Below, piece by piece: positions 26,636 through 37,221 of a DNA stretch of 64,000 nt (position 1 is the first letter of the stretch; every line of letters starts with the position of its first letter). The stretch is from the NCBI GenBank assembly GCA_030652215.1, contig JAUSBC010000017.1, positions 1 through 64,000 of the forward strand, written 5' to 3'. The notes under the pieces are model-generated. The model did not search any database, was not told the origin of the DNA, and was given only the letters and a program-made list of their open reading frames with translations. A program made the position numbers and the translations under genes. The DNA is from Sideroxyarcus sp. Lineage in GTDB: Bacteria > Pseudomonadota > Gammaproteobacteria > Burkholderiales > Gallionellaceae.

Positions 26636-27613
26636 TCATTTCGGCAACTCCAACGTCGCGGCCACCCCGCCCCCGGCCTTGTTCTCCAGCTTCAGCCTGC
26701 CCTTGGCGCCGAACAGCGCCGCCAGCCGCGCGCGCACGTTCGTCAAACCGGCGCCGCCGCCCTCGTCGCCGATCAGGCCGACACCGCTGTCGCTCACCTC
26801 GATGCGCAGCGTCGAAGCGTCAAGGGTCGCGCGGATGCCGATCTCGCCTCCGCCCAGTTTCGGCTCTATGCCGTGGCGCACTGCGTTCTCCACCAGCGGC
26901 TGTAGCAGCATCGGCGGGAAGACCGACTGCCGGGCATCTTCGGGCACGTCGATGCGCCAGCGCAGGCGCTCGCCGAAGCGGATTTTCAATATCTGCAAAT
27001 AGTTTTCGAGCATATCCAGCTCATCGCCCAGGTTTGCGTTGCTGCTGCGCGCGCGTACCAGCGCAATGCGCAGCCAGTCGTTCAGGCGCTCCAGCAGTTT
27101 TTTGGCCAGGCGAGGATCGCTGTCGATCAGGCTGCCGACGTTGGCCAGCGTGTTGAACAGAAAATGCGGCTCGATCTGCGCCTGCAGCATTTTCAGGTTG
27201 GCTTCGATTTCGCGCTTTTCGCTTTCGCCCTTGATGAGTTCGCGCTGCGACGCTTCCATCTCGATGCGCTCGTACAACAGGAATGTGATCACGCCAATCA
27301 GCCCGAAAAACAAGCCCATCGCCATCACCCGCAGGACATAGCCCTCGCCCCAGCCTCCCACCCCGGTGATGGCAAAGCCCAGCGTCAGGCCCAGGGCCAC
27401 GCTGGCCGGCAGGGTGATACTGAGCATCGCCACGCGCGGGACCGGACTCTTCACGAAGTGGGCAAGCCCCACATTGATGGTCATCACCGAGAAGCCGATG
27501 CATTGCGAAAACACGAATTGGTGCCAGAACGGCGTCATGAACAGGTTCAGCACCGCAGCAATGGCCGTATTGAAAGCAAACGTGGCGATCAGGTAGTACA
27601 GTACTTTTTTCAT
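26636..27613 (-). CDS. LytS/AlgZ-type sensor histidine kinase (His_kinase family)
   Basis: Membrane N-terminus, LQAQIEPHFLFNTLANV, then ATPase motifs (LVENAVRHGIEPK). Confidence 0.85.
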   Translation of the reverse strand: MKKVLYYLIATFAFNTAIAAVLNLFMTPFWHQFVFSQCIGFSVMTINVGLAHFVKSPVPRVAMLSITLPASVALGLTLGFAITGVGGWGEGYVLRVMAMGLFFGLIGVITFLLYERIEMEASQRELIKGESEKREIEANLKMLQAQIEPHFLFNTLANVGSLIDSDPRLAKKLLERLNDWLRIALVRARSSNANLGDELDMLENYLQILKIRFGERLRWRIDVPEDARQSVFPPMLLQPLVENAVRHGIEPKLGGGEIGIRATLDASTLRIEVSDSGVGLIGDEGGGAGLTNVRARLAALFGAKGRLKLENKAGGGVAATLELPK

Positions 27614-27678
27614 CAGGCGATTATCCGTGCATGTGTGCGGCCGGGCAATCATCAACCTTGCCGCGCGAGACGATTCGG

Positions 27679-28686
27679 TCAGTGCTGCGCGCGCACACTG
27701 CCTACCACCGCCCGTACTGCTTCGACAACAATATCCGGCCGCTCGAACTGGATGTAATGCCCCGCATCCGCGACCAGTTGATGCCGGCTGTCCGACGACC
27801 AGGATGCTTCCTCATCATGCAGTGCTTTCCAGACTTCCTTGTACTGCCGGCCTTGTTCGGCCGTCAATTTGAGCGCGGCAAGCGCCTCGTCCGGCAGCGG
27901 AAGCATCGAGGTCAACACGAATACCGGACGGTTGCCGAGCTGCCTGATGGTTCCTGCTTCCGCGAGCGTCAAGTCCACCGACTCCATTTCCTTGAGCATG
28001 GCGCCCAACGAGGTCGGGGCATAGGCAGCCATGGCCTGCACTGCGCGGGGTGGCTGGCGAGGTGCACCCTGGGATGCCATCGGCGTCGCACGAACCGCGC
28101 CGGCCCAGGCAAGTGCGACACCCGCCTTGATCATCGGAAGCATGCTGGACGGCGAATACGTCGTCACCGCATTGAAGCGCTGCACCTGATCGGGGTGGGA
28201 GGCGTCCACGAACACCAGTCCCGCCACCTCCGGCCCGTAGTATTTCGTGTAGGTCATGATGTAGGGGCCGCCCAGCGAATGGCCCGCCAGAACGTACGGC
28301 GGCCGTTCGCCCGCCTTGGCCAGTACGGCATGCAAATCTTCCGCGATGGTCTTCGCATTCTGCGGGCCGTCACTCGGATCGCTCCACATGATTCCGGCAC
28401 GGCTGTATGCGCATGCGCGCGTCGTTTTGGCGACTTCATCGTGAACTGCGGACCAGCTCAATGATCCGTTCATATCCAGCCCCGCTTCGAAAACGACCGT
28501 GGGCGAACCGCTACCCCGGCAATCCAGTTGCATGCGCCGTCCGCCGATGTCCACCAGCTTGCCTTGCGGCGGGAATTCGCGCGCGGCGCGGCTCCTGCCC
28601 ATCGTCTCGTAAACAACGCCAACGGCAGTTACCAGCAGGATGAGCGCAACGATTGTCGCGCCGCTATATATGAGCCATTTCTTCAT
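27679..28686 (-). CDS. Alpha/beta hydrolase
   Basis: VLAGHSLGGPYIMTYTKYY nucleophile elbow; FVDASHPDQV; C-terminal DAGHYIQFE. Confidence 0.85.
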   Translation of the reverse strand: MKKWLIYSGATIVALILLVTAVGVVYETMGRSRAAREFPPQGKLVDIGGRRMQLDCRGSGSPTVVFEAGLDMNGSLSWSAVHDEVAKTTRACAYSRAGIMWSDPSDGPQNAKTIAEDLHAVLAKAGERPPYVLAGHSLGGPYIMTYTKYYGPEVAGLVFVDASHPDQVQRFNAVTTYSPSSMLPMIKAGVALAWAGAVRATPMASQGAPRQPPRAVQAMAAYAPTSLGAMLKEMESVDLTLAEAGTIRQLGNRPVFVLTSMLPLPDEALAALKLTAEQGRQYKEVWKALHDEEASWSSDSRHQLVADAGHYIQFERPDIVVEAVRAVVGSVRAQH

Positions 28687-28717
28687 GATTCGCGCCGTCC
28701 TGTGATTTTCTTAACGC

Positions 28718-29404
28718 TCATTGCGCGACCATTGCGCGGCCAGCGAACCAATTCACGCCGCTCGGCATCGCCTTGGGGAATTGCAGAATCGCGTAGCCCG
28801 AACCTCTGCCGTTGCCGGTTCCCGATACCGCGTGGCTCCAGTATCCGCTTATCCGTCCCTGAGTCGGATCAACCGAATCCACCGCAAAGTTGAATGTCGC
28901 GCTCATGGTGCCCACCACCATCCAACTGCAAAAGCGCGGTTCAAATTCGAGGGAGATTTCATCCGCAGAGCGAACCGTCAGCGTGGCTGGCGTAGCCGCA
29001 CAGTACACCGGCGTCCAGATAAAGGTGAGCGGCATATCGGCCTTCACACTGAGTTGATCGGACTGTTTGCCCTCCGCGATCTCGCTGAAAACAATGCTGT
29101 CAGCACACCCGTTGCCCGGCAGGATTCCACCAAGCACAAACTGGCAAATTCCGACGCTTTCGCAAGCGCGCGTGTTCGGGTCCGAATCGCAGATAGTCAC
29201 TTTCTCGCCCGCATTCGCCTGCATGAGCTGCCGGAAGCCGGATAGCATCTGCGCGGCGGAAAGTTTCTGTCCGGCCTTGTCGCAATCCCCCGCGCTACAC
29301 ACACGAACTTCCTTCACGGCGCTTTGCTGCGGCAGGGCGGCACAACCCGAAAACAGGAATACCGCTGCCGCTGCAAGCCATAACGACCGACGATGCATAT
29401 TCAT
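28718..29404 (-). CDS. Hypothetical Cys-rich lipoprotein
   Basis: MNMHRRSLWLAAAAVFLFSGCAALPQQ lipobox; several additional Cys; no family recognised. Confidence 0.5.
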   Translation of the reverse strand: MNMHRRSLWLAAAAVFLFSGCAALPQQSAVKEVRVCSAGDCDKAGQKLSAAQMLSGFRQLMQANAGEKVTICDSDPNTRACESVGICQFVLGGILPGNGCADSIVFSEIAEGKQSDQLSVKADMPLTFIWTPVYCAATPATLTVRSADEISLEFEPRFCSWMVVGTMSATFNFAVDSVDPTQGRISGYWSHAVSGTGNGRGSGYAILQFPKAMPSGVNWFAGRAMVAQ

Positions 29405-29546
29405 GAGTATTCTCCCTTCACTTCTGGTTTGGCGATCAGTGCGCCTACGCAATCGGACACACTATAGGCAGGCCGCCCCGAACAGGGGAGCGGAAAGCGA
29501 TGAAGCGCTGGAAATACGGAGCGAGCTGTATGGAATCGCCTGGTGA

Positions 29547-30746
29547 TTACGGCAGTGCGATCTTCACGCCCACCGTCAGGCTGCGCGTGAACAGCGCGGA
29601 AAACTCCTGTCGCGCATTACCAACCGGCAGCGCGGCCAAACCGAAGATGCCGAGGTGCGGGGTCAGCGAGGCTTCGCCGTAGGCGGCCAGTTCGTTGCCG
29701 TTATCCGTGAGGTTGCGCGTGTACATCAGCCGCCAGTAGCCCGTGTCGCTCGTCATGTTGGTCTGCAATACCAGATGCAGGTAATCGCGCCCCAGCAAAC
29801 GCGGCATCAAACCCAGCGCCAGGCCCGGCATGGCGGAGGCGCGCTGGAAATAGGCATCTTTCTGCGCCGCACTGTAGCCGTGGCCATCGTGCAGATACTC
29901 GGCGGAAAGCGCTCTGCCGCTCTCGAAGGTGTAGGTCGCACCTGCCAACGCCGTCGAGCGACGCGATGAGGGCAACTGCACGGTGAACGGCTGCGCGGCA
30001 TCGGCGTCGGATTGCAGGGCGAAGGGACGCGCGGACGAGCCGAACTCGCCGTACAGCATCAACTCGTCGCTCATGGTCATTTGACCGTGCGCGCCATAAA
30101 AATCGGGCAGGTGCGGCACTTGAACCGCGACCAGTCCGTATGCCCAGTCGCCGCTACGCCGGTCGAACTTCGCCAGCCAGGTGTTGCGCCACATGTCGGG
30201 CTGCATCGCACCGTAACCGGAACGGACAACGCGCACCAGGTTGACGCTGTTCTGCATGTCCGGCGTCCATGACAATTTCAGCGCATCCATGCCGACCAGT
30301 TCGCGCAACGGGTCGGTGCGTCCGTTATCAAAATAGAACGGACTGGACGGCGAACGGAATTGCGCCGCGCCCCAGTTCAGCACCTCGCGCCCGGCGGCGA
30401 CGTTCCAGTCTTCGGCAGCCCGCACGCGCACCTGCCACAGGCTGACATAGCCCTCGTTGCGCTGCTGCGTGCCGAAAGCATTGCGGGTCTCGCGCAGCAA
30501 GCCGATGGGTCGCGCGGTAATGCGCACCGTCTCGTTCTCCGCCTTGAAGTTGAGCCGCAGCTCGGCGCTGTCTGTGCGCTGCGCCAATCCCGCGACCTGA
30601 TTGCCGGGATTAAGCACGCTGTCTTCGTGCAGACGCATGCTGTTCGCATAGCCGTAGAGTGCACCGTCCCAGGAAGTGCGCCACGCCGACTCGTCTGCCG
30701 CCGCAACCGGCGCAACGAGGCACAAGCCAAGAATGGCAAGTCTCAC
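29547..30746 (-). CDS. Outer-membrane beta-barrel (porin-like) protein of exporter cluster
   Basis: Signal peptide; strand-rich sequence; GTG start at 30746 overlapping the LolA-like stop as GTGA. Confidence 0.6.
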   Translation of the reverse strand: MRLAILGLCLVAPVAAADESAWRTSWDGALYGYANSMRLHEDSVLNPGNQVAGLAQRTDSAELRLNFKAENETVRITARPIGLLRETRNAFGTQQRNEGYVSLWQVRVRAAEDWNVAAGREVLNWGAAQFRSPSSPFYFDNGRTDPLRELVGMDALKLSWTPDMQNSVNLVRVVRSGYGAMQPDMWRNTWLAKFDRRSGDWAYGLVAVQVPHLPDFYGAHGQMTMSDELMLYGEFGSSARPFALQSDADAAQPFTVQLPSSRRSTALAGATYTFESGRALSAEYLHDGHGYSAAQKDAYFQRASAMPGLALGLMPRLLGRDYLHLVLQTNMTSDTGYWRLMYTRNLTDNGNELAAYGEASLTPHLGIFGLAALPVGNARQEFSALFTRSLTVGVKIALP

Positions 30747-31474
30747 TGCATCTGCCCCAGATCGAACTCGGATGCCGATATCTTCTTCACCTTCACGGTG
30801 CCGAATTCCATCGTGGTTTCAGCGTCTATCAGTGCATCGCGGATGGTCATTTTGCTCACGAACGGCACGCGCTTGCCTTCGTGTTCGATGGCATTGTTGT
30901 AGTCCATGCGCGCCGTCTTCAGCAGCTTGCCGCTCACCGAATAGAACTCTGCCTTGACGCCGACCCCGCGCGCGATGGACACCCAGTAGCGGATTCGGTC
31001 GTAGGTGGTGCGTTTGTGTTTGGCACTCAGCTCCAGTACATGGCAGGGCTCGCCGTCGATGCTCTCGGTTCCGGCCAGTTGCGCGTCGTAGTCGCCCGCA
31101 TAGTTGGTCGCCGCGATGTCGCCGTTGGAAGCCTGGCCGCTCATGCGCTGGCGCGGCGAGATGGGAATGGGTTTCGACAGGCCGGGGCGCGTCAGCCACA
31201 TGTTGCGCCCCACCTGCAATATCTTGGCGCCTTTGAAACGCACCGGCTCCACCGTCTCGGCCACGCTGGAATCGTCCACCGCCTTGACCAGCAAACGCTG
31301 CACTTCGTCCGTACGCTCGCCGTCGCGCGACAGCACTTTGATCTCCCACACAATGCCCGGCAGTCCGCCACCGCGCGCCTGGTCGGAGTCCTTGAGGATA
31401 GTGTGGGCATCGGGGGCGGCAAAGGCAGCCGCGCTCCACAACAGCATCAATAGTGATTTGGGTAGCGTGTTCAT
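30743..31474 (-). CDS. Outer-membrane lipoprotein-sorting (LolA-like) periplasmic protein
   Basis: MNTLPKSLLMLLWSAAAFAAPDAHTILKDSDQARGGG... EPCHVLELSAKHKRTTYDRIRYWVS typical of COG2834-type proteins. Confidence 0.75.
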   Translation of the reverse strand: MNTLPKSLLMLLWSAAAFAAPDAHTILKDSDQARGGGLPGIVWEIKVLSRDGERTDEVQRLLVKAVDDSSVAETVEPVRFKGAKILQVGRNMWLTRPGLSKPIPISPRQRMSGQASNGDIAATNYAGDYDAQLAGTESIDGEPCHVLELSAKHKRTTYDRIRYWVSIARGVGVKAEFYSVSGKLLKTARMDYNNAIEHEGKRVPFVSKMTIRDALIDAETTMEFGTVKVKKISASEFDLGQMQ

Positions 31475-31501
31475 GTTTTCCTCAAAATGCATATCTTCTT
31501 T

Positions 31502-31581
31502 GTAGGGTGGGCAGGTGTTTTGTGCCCACGCGTTCACCATTTACCGCTAACCGCGTGGGCACAGAAGCGTGCCCACCCTAC
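31502..31581. repeat. GTAG-bounded REP-like inverted doublet
   Basis: GTAGGGTGGGCAGGTGTTTTGTGCCCACGCG...CGCGTGGGCACAGAAGCGTGCCCACCCTAC. Confidence 0.8.
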
Positions 31582-31612
31582 ACCTACAGCCGCCGGGACG
31601 TCGGCGCTCCCG

Positions 31613-32875
31613 TCAAACATGTCCCAACGCATCAATAATATCCTTCTGCGCCGCGCGCTTTGCCGGCATGTAGGCCGCCAGCGTACCCACCACGCCCATC
31701 AGGATAAAGGTGAAAATAGTGCGCCCCACATCCAGATCGACGAGCAACGGCACCGGGCTAACACTGTTTGGCGGGACATAGGTGATGTTGGCCACATTGA
31801 CGCCCCAGCGTACCAGAAACGAAATCACCAGCCCGGTGACGCAGCCGATGAGCGTGAGCAGCATCGATTCCATGGTGAACAGCCGTATCACGCCGCTGCG
31901 CTTGAGACCGATGGCGCGCAGCGTGCCGATCTCGCGGGTGCGTTCGATCACGGTCATGCCCATGGAATTGGCCACGCTCATCACCACCACGGTCAGCACG
32001 ATGGAGAAAATAAAGCCGAAGATCATGTCAAACATGCCGTGTACCTGATTGTAGAAATCGGAGAGTTCCTGCCAGGTCATGATCTCCACGTCGAATCCGG
32101 CCGCTTTCAGTTTGGCCTGCAAGCGGTCGCGCATCGGCTCAGTCTGGCTCGTGGCATCCAGCAGAATGGTCAGCCGCTGCGCGCGTCCTTCCGCGTCGAG
32201 CAGGGTGCGCGCCAGCGCCAGCGACACGAAGGCAAATTTGTCGTTGCTGCCCGCATTGCCGGTATTGAAGGACTTGGCCAGCGTGACGTCGGCAGCATTG
32301 GCCTGACCGGAGAGCGTATTCACCAGCACCTGCGCCTGCTCGCCTTCCTTGAGATGCAACATCTCGACCAGCCCGTCACTCAGGCTCACTACTTCGGGAC
32401 GGTCGTTATCCAATCGCATGCGCATGCTGTCGAACATGCCGCTCTTGCGCTCGTTCTCCGTCAGCGAACCCTCGCGCAACTTCGTGACCGCATCCGGCTC
32501 GATGCCCTCGGCGATGAAAATGGTGCTGGCGCGGCCGTTGCTCACCAGCCCGCTCATGCCCAGGCGCGGTGCAACCAGTTTGACGTGCTCCTCGGCGGCA
32601 ATCAGTTTGCTGATATCGGCAACCTCTTTGGCCGTGAGCAGGTAGCGCTCCGGATCAAGCTTGCCTTCCATGCGCATGCCTTTTTTGTACAGCGTCAGAT
32701 GGCCCAGCATCTCGCCGTGGATGGACTGGCGACCGAGACCGTCATAGACGTTGTGCGTGTATCCCGCGAACAGCGCGATGGCGGAGAAACCAAAAGCAAT
32801 GGCGAGCAGCGTCACCAGCGAACGGTGGCGGTTGCGCAGCAGGCCGCGCAGGGCGAGTTTGATCATGTTTTTCAT
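31613..32875 (-). CDS. ABC transporter permease, FtsX/LolC-like family
   Basis: 420 aa, N-terminal TM then large periplasmic domain, three C-terminal TM; GMTVIERTREIGTLRAIGLKRSGVIRLF signature. Confidence 0.87.
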   Translation of the reverse strand: MKNMIKLALRGLLRNRHRSLVTLLAIAFGFSAIALFAGYTHNVYDGLGRQSIHGEMLGHLTLYKKGMRMEGKLDPERYLLTAKEVADISKLIAAEEHVKLVAPRLGMSGLVSNGRASTIFIAEGIEPDAVTKLREGSLTENERKSGMFDSMRMRLDNDRPEVVSLSDGLVEMLHLKEGEQAQVLVNTLSGQANAADVTLAKSFNTGNAGSNDKFAFVSLALARTLLDAEGRAQRLTILLDATSQTEPMRDRLQAKLKAAGFDVEIMTWQELSDFYNQVHGMFDMIFGFIFSIVLTVVVMSVANSMGMTVIERTREIGTLRAIGLKRSGVIRLFTMESMLLTLIGCVTGLVISFLVRWGVNVANITYVPPNSVSPVPLLVDLDVGRTIFTFILMGVVGTLAAYMPAKRAAQKDIIDALGHV

Positions 32876-32892
32876 ACTGTCACCTCGCTTTT

Positions 32893-33018
32893 CGTCATTC
32901 CGGCGCAGGCCGGAATCCAGTCAGTCAAATAATTCCCCGCGAAGCGGGACTGCATTATGGTTTTGTCCGCTGCGCGGGATATGCTTTTTGCTGGATTCCG
33001 GCCTCCGCCGGAATGACG
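32893..33018. mobile_element. ~126-bp MITE-like element, copy 2
   Basis: CGTCATTCCGGCGCAGGCCGGAATCCAG ... CTGGATTCCGGCCTCCGCCGGAATGACG; interior aligns with copy 1. Confidence 0.75.
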
Positions 33019-33029
33019 GTTCATATTTT

Positions 33030-33737
33030 TCATACCATCACCTCATCACTCACAATATTGCCGTCGCGCAACAATATCTTCCTGTCCACATGATCCAGCA
33101 GCCTCTGATCATGCGTGGTGAACACGAACGTCACCTTGCGCGCGCGATTCATCTCACGCATCAACTCCACCACCATGCGGCTGTTCTCGGAATCCAGATT
33201 CGCCGTCGGTTCGTCGGCGATCACCAGCATGGGGTTCACCACCAGCGCCCGGGCAATCGCCACGCGCTGGCGCTGACCGCCGGAAAGTTTGTCCGGCAAC
33301 GAGCCCTTGAACCGCTCCAGCCCCACATCCACCAACGCCGCAGCAGCGCGTTCTTTTGCCTCATGTTCCGCCACGCCCTGAATCTGCAACGGCAGCATCA
33401 CGTTCTCCAGCGCTGACAGCACCGGCACCAGATTGAAGTTCTGGAACACAAAGCCGAGTTTCTGGCTTCGGAATTCGGTGAGCGCCTCGTCGTCCTGCAC
33501 GCGCGTGTCCTGCTCGTAGAAATGAACTTCACCCGATGTGGGCGAATCGATGAGTCCGATGATATTCATCAGCGTGGACTTGCCGCTACCGGACGGCCCC
33601 CAAACGGCCAAAAACTCGCCCGCATGGATGTCCAGCGAAATGCTGTTCAGCGCGTCGATGGTGGTCTCGCCCAGCAGGAAACGGCGCTTGATATTGCGCA
33701 GCTTCAGGATGGGCGGATGACTGGTGTTATCGCTCAT
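33030..33737 (-). CDS. ABC transporter ATP-binding protein, LolD/MacB-like
   Basis: GPSGSGKSTLMNIIGLID, LSGGQRQRVAIARALV, LVIADEPTANLDS. Confidence 0.92.
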   Translation of the reverse strand: MSDNTSHPPILKLRNIKRRFLLGETTIDALNSISLDIHAGEFLAVWGPSGSGKSTLMNIIGLIDSPTSGEVHFYEQDTRVQDDEALTEFRSQKLGFVFQNFNLVPVLSALENVMLPLQIQGVAEHEAKERAAAALVDVGLERFKGSLPDKLSGGQRQRVAIARALVVNPMLVIADEPTANLDSENSRMVVELMREMNRARKVTFVFTTHDQRLLDHVDRKILLRDGNIVSDEVMV

Positions 33738-33746
33738 GGTCTTACC

Positions 33747-34166
33747 TCAATGTAACTGGATGGATTTAGTGGCGGCATTTTCGCCGATATCGAAGGCGGC
33801 TTCAGCAAAATCTGGCGGGCCAAACATGCCGCGCGCATTGTTGGAGAAACCGTAAATCTCTTTGGGCACCCCCAGAAGGTTCTTGTCCTGTTTGCCGTTC
33901 TTGTTGTGGTCGACATAGACCGCCACAGCATATTTGCCGGAAGGCAGGTCGGGAATGAGCACAGTCAGCCGGTCGCCCGTTGCCTCGTTAACAATTCCCC
34001 TGAAAAATTTGTCGTCGGAGGGAAACTGCTCCGGCGCCTTGGCGGAATAGACGGCGACGCGTATCTGGTTTCCCGCCATGCCCTTTCCTTCAAGCTCCAG
34101 CTTCAGCTCCCCTGCCTGGGCGGCGAAGGGCAACAACAGTGCTGCGATAAACAGGGGGTATCTCAT
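33747..34166 (-). CDS. DUF2141-like secreted protein
   Basis: MRYPLFIAALLLPFAAQAGELKLELEGKGMAGNQIRVAVYSA...GKYAVAVYVDHNKNGKQDKNLLGVPKEIYGFSNNARG. Confidence 0.75.
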   Translation of the reverse strand: MRYPLFIAALLLPFAAQAGELKLELEGKGMAGNQIRVAVYSAKAPEQFPSDDKFFRGIVNEATGDRLTVLIPDLPSGKYAVAVYVDHNKNGKQDKNLLGVPKEIYGFSNNARGMFGPPDFAEAAFDIGENAATKSIQLH

Positions 34167-34373
34167 GTTGCGTCCCGATTTGATGACGGGGTGCACTTTA
34201 AACATGCGGGATGGCAATGGGTAGCGTATTGCGACGAAATGCGGGAATCGGGGAGTGAAAGTGGAATTGGGGATGCGGGATACCAAACGAGCAACAGCTA
34301 TTGGCCGGTAACGTCCATAAGCTCATTTAATAAATCGAAACTCTAGCTCACTGAACTGATTGCTCAGAACCGC

Positions 34374-34658
34374 TCACCAAGCTTTCGGCAACTTGCGGCG
34401 CGTATGAAAAACTCGCAGCACATGAAGTTCATCACCCACTACGCGATATGGTACGACGAAGGAATATTGATCAATTACCAATTCACGCGTACCCGGAACT
34501 CTGCCGGGCCGACCAGAGGACGGAAAATCACACAGGGCATCAACTTTTGCTTTGATGTGCACGAACATTTCAGCAGCAGCCATCAAGTTCTCTTGCGCTA
34601 TGTACTCCGCCTCTGCATCCAAATTTCTGATTGCTTTTTGCAGCCACCTAACCCGCAT
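34374..34658 (-). CDS. ParE/RelE-family toxin
   Basis: MRVRWLQKAIRNLDAEAEYIAQEN...VPGTRELVIDQYSFVVPYRVVGDELHVLRVFHTRRKLP. Confidence 0.85.
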   Translation of the reverse strand: MRVRWLQKAIRNLDAEAEYIAQENLMAAAEMFVHIKAKVDALCDFPSSGRPGRVPGTRELVIDQYSFVVPYRVVGDELHVLRVFHTRRKLPKAW

Positions 34659-34887
34659 GTCGTTGCCACTTTTCGCCAATCGCGTTGACTTCTTGGTCGC
34701 TGGCGAACTCGCCGTTGTCGGCTTCAGAAATCGCTTGCGTAATTTCGGTGATTTGCCATGACTCACGATCTATGTAGTCACGAATGGCTTGTCCAGCCAG
34801 GAAAGATTTTGTGCGGCCTGTGGCCGTTGCCAGTGCGTCAAGCTGATTGGTCAGTTCGTCCGGGAGGCGCATCGATATCATGCTCAT
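34648..34887 (-). CDS. Ribbon-helix-helix antitoxin (ParD/CopG-like)
   Basis: MSMISMRLPDELTNQLDALATATGRTKSFLAGQAIRDYIDRE; overlaps toxin start. Confidence 0.82.
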   Translation of the reverse strand: MSMISMRLPDELTNQLDALATATGRTKSFLAGQAIRDYIDRESWQITEITQAISEADNGEFASDQEVNAIGEKWQRHAG

Positions 34888-35016
34888 AACGTATTCCCTC
34901 TAGTTGTATTACAACGATTACATTGTAAACCACAAATGCGATCCTAGTGTATTTACACCCGATGCAGTGAAAGGGTTTCTACCGAGTTGACCAACACTCC
35001 CCACCCGTACCTTGCA

Positions 35017-35598
35017 TCATTTATCCCGCCACTGCCGACAGAATTCCCGCGTATCGCCCAACCACTCGTAGAAATCCACGGTAAACCCATCCACATCGGC
35101 AAGAAACTCCTGCTCACCCTGCGCCAGCGGATTCGGCTGCCGGGCGCGGCGCGACATGCGGGCCAGGACATCGGTGATGCCTTCGATCTGCGCATAGCTC
35201 GACAGCCAATCTTCTTTCGCCATCAACTTCAGGGCAAGATGCGAGTCTGCGGGAAGGTCGGGCAGCCGGGCTTCGATCAATCCATAGACGGTTGCGCAAT
35301 ATTCATGCAGCGGTTGCGGATGGATGGTTGCCCAATCTCGAGCCAGCAGATGGTCGTAGAACACATCGACAAGCACACCGGCATAGCGTCTGCGGGCGGG
35401 TGAGACGCGGGAACGACTGTGACAAAAGGCGGGGTGCGTTTCCGCGAAGTGGTCGATGGCGCGATGCAGGGCGACGCCTTTGGCCAGATCGTCCGGCAGG
35501 CCCGCTGGCAGGTGGCCTTTGATCCAGTCGCCGACTACACCACCCACGATCAGGTGTGGCGCTTCACCTGCGAGCAGTGCGTGGGCGAGAAAGTTCAT
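35017..35598 (-). CDS. acpH: ACP phosphodiesterase (AcpH-like)
   Basis: MNFLAHALLAGEAPHLIVGGVVGDWIKG...LHRAIDHFAETHP. Confidence 0.82.
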   Translation of the reverse strand: MNFLAHALLAGEAPHLIVGGVVGDWIKGHLPAGLPDDLAKGVALHRAIDHFAETHPAFCHSRSRVSPARRRYAGVLVDVFYDHLLARDWATIHPQPLHEYCATVYGLIEARLPDLPADSHLALKLMAKEDWLSSYAQIEGITDVLARMSRRARQPNPLAQGEQEFLADVDGFTVDFYEWLGDTREFCRQWRDK

Positions 35599-35738
35599 GG
35601 TCGGCTTTGTCGACGAGAGCGATGGACAGAAATTGGGATTGGCTTCAGTTCCATGCCCCCGATGGAACTACTAGCCATTCGACCAAGCTGGCAAATAACG
35701 CCAGCCAAGCGCTGGCTATCCGCCGGCATGACGGCTGG

Positions 35739-37061
<1,323 letters not shown>

Positions 37062-37070
37062 TTAGCCTGC

Positions 37071-37140
37071 GCAGGATGGGTGGAGTGAAACGATACCCAT
37101 CGAACAAAACGGTGGGTTACGCTGCGCTAACCCACCCTAC
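37071..37140. repeat. REP-like inverted doublet (GCAG/CTAC ends)
   Basis: gcaGGATGGGTggagtgaaacgATACCCATC...GGTGGGTTACGCTGCGCTAACCCACCCTAC. Confidence 0.7.
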
Positions 37141-37150
37141 ATTTTCATTC

Positions 37151-37214
37151 CGTCATTCCGGCGCAGGCCGGAATCCAGTCATTCAGTTGGACACCGGCCT
37201 GCGCCGGTGTGACG
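37151..37214. repeat. Short/deleted MITE-like copy 3
   Basis: CGTCATTCCGGCGCAGGCCGGAATCCAG followed by GGACACCGGCCTGCGCCGGTGTGACG. Confidence 0.65.
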
Positions 37215-37221
37215 ACATTCC

